64,000 bases of DNA from contig OY783198.1 of the NCBI GenBank assembly GCA_963678675.1, positions 16,921,276 to 16,985,275 on the forward strand, given 5' to 3'. Shown here in pieces: positions 63,120-64,000 of the stretch; within the stretch, counting starts at the first letter, position 1; every line of letters starts with the position of its first letter. The notes below the pieces were generated by a model. That model was not told the DNA's origin. It saw only the letters and a list, made by a program, of their open reading frames with translations, and searched no databases. Source of the stretch: Xiphydria camelus. Lineage: Eukaryota; Arthropoda; Insecta; Hymenoptera; Xiphydriidae. The position numbers and the translations under genes are program-made.

Positions 63120-63530
63120 TTAACCCTTCACCACTCGCTAGAAACCTACGACCTTAGGTGCTCGCACGGCGGGCGCTGAGCCGCCGTGCTAAACGGAGCA
63201 CGCAGTTGCCACATTACCGGCTACATTGCACTGAACGGGAGACGAATGTAAGTGCGCCGTGGCAACACTGTATCTCGAGCGTTTGTCGGAAAGCTGCTCG
63301 CACTGGGCGGCTCGGCGCCGCTTTTCCGTTCGCTCGGAAAATTATCTTTTTTTTTTAGTTGCGCAAGTGTATTTTTTGAAAAATTATAGCCACGGGCCGT
63401 TTCAGAAATGTCTAAAAAGCAAGTATTTATATTTTTTTCGAATTTTTCTAATAGTAAAAAATATACGAAATCACTTAAAATCTAAAAACGGTGGCGCCGC
63501 ACTCACGTAGCGAGTGTGGTGAAGGGTTAA
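63120..63530. mobile_element. 411-bp TTAA-flanked MITE
   Basis: TTAA at 63120-63123 and 63527-63530 flanks CCCTTCACCACTCGCTA and its near-exact inverse (CCCTTCACCACACTCGCTA). GC-rich ends and an AT-rich right half. No coding capacity. Confidence 0.85.
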
Positions 63531-63840
63531 TACAATAATCACATCACAATAATATAAATCACTTACCTGCGTAATATTGTTGACTAAAACAAGGTAGTTT
63601 TTGAGCACCGATAGGAAGTTTACAAGCTTTAAATTCGCGGCACTTTTTCTGCAGAGCGGTAAAAGTTTCTACTGGAACTGTACCTTAACGTATGTACCCC
63701 GATAGCAAAGCGTGAATTTGCACGCTACGCTGCACGCAGTGCTGTCACGTAGTGGCACCACTATGGTCTCACCGTGGCATGATCGCGTGACGAACACAAA
63801 CTAAGAGCACCGTAGCTACACAGTGAACACACTTAAGGTC
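63531..63840. other. No gene recognised
   Basis: A GCGTGAATTTGCACGCTACGCTGCACGCAGTG-like region near 63709-63740 contains short GCACGC inverted words. Nothing else. Confidence 0.4.
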
Positions 63841-63845
63841 AAAGC

Positions 63846-63967
63846 ACATCTAGGCGAAGCGAAGCGACGCGAAGCGAAGCGACGCGCCGCGAAGCGCGGC
63901 TGTGCAACGCACACTTGGGCGAAGCGAAGCGCGGCGAAGCGAAGCGCGGCGAAGAGAAGCGCGGCGA
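63846..63967. repeat. GCGAA-pentamer array at the window end
   Basis: GGCGAAGCGAAGCGACGCGA-type pentamers occur in two blocks separated by GCTGTGCAACGCACACTTGG. The array follows CACATCTAG in the same way that TCGAC pentamers follow CCACTA in the element at 16654-17399. Probably the left end of a similar element that continues beyond the window. Confidence 0.6.
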
Positions 63968-64000
63968 ATTCTATCCCCTTCTCTACCAGGTATAAACAGC

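Overview
The window reads as a repeat-rich stretch of an insect chromosome. I favour a hymenopteran, possibly an ant, because of the kinds of repeats present, but that assignment is inference. There is no bacterial-type gene organisation. Nearly every recognisable gene belongs to a mobile element, and no host housekeeping gene, rRNA operon or confident tRNA gene was seen. Most short open frames are decayed transposon coding sequence or low-complexity repeat.

Left part (1-21.5 kb): a series of mostly non-autonomous DNA elements. They include a decayed gene fragment split by an 81-bp TTAA element, a Tc1 transposase pseudogene, a 0.94-kb pogo-type deletion derivative that still encodes a 51-residue mini-protein, and a mariner/DUF4817 deletion derivative. 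Several large fold-back elements follow. A 2.39-kb element (9598-11989, TSD TTA) carries an intact 572-residue ORF of a widespread uncharacterised family. A 2.0-kb Harbinger-type element (TSD TTA) has its interior mostly replaced by about 0.9 kb of a CCTACCCA minisatellite.

Middle part (21.5-55.9 kb): nested insertions inside one old Gypsy-type retrotransposon (called Gypsy A here), which runs on the minus strand. Its 5' LTR is at 55221-55876 and its gag-pol pieces lie at 54.8-52.9, 40.9-39.6 and 23.0-21.5 kb. One insertion is a 16.5-kb DNA transposon (23044-39561, TSD GTGC) with a CACTA/CMC-like transposase gene and an intact six-exon DUF4806-like gene. That transposase gene is itself split by a young env-bearing endogenous retrovirus-like element (25907-33555, identical LTRs, TSD GGTGT). 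A second insertion in Gypsy A is another Gypsy-type element (Gypsy B, about 40.9-52.86 kb). Gypsy B's pol is split by a 6.46-kb Polinton/Maverick (42322-48785, TSD AACCTT, TIRs of about 0.9 kb) carrying a broken integrase, a collagen-like protein, a DUF8207-like protein with a huge poly-Glu tract, and a packaging ATPase fused to a piggyBac-like zinc ribbon.

Right part (55.9-64 kb): a 5S rRNA-derived sequence, tandem and fold-back repeats, three further TTAA-flanked elements (one with a truncated piggyBac transposase), a palindromic TA-flanked MITE, and the start of a Helitron-type protein interrupted by a frameshift. The window ends in an array of GCGAA-like pentamers.

Together the window records layered transposition. 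Target-site duplications let the order be read: Gypsy A first, then the CMC-like element and Gypsy B, then the retrovirus-like element and the Polinton.
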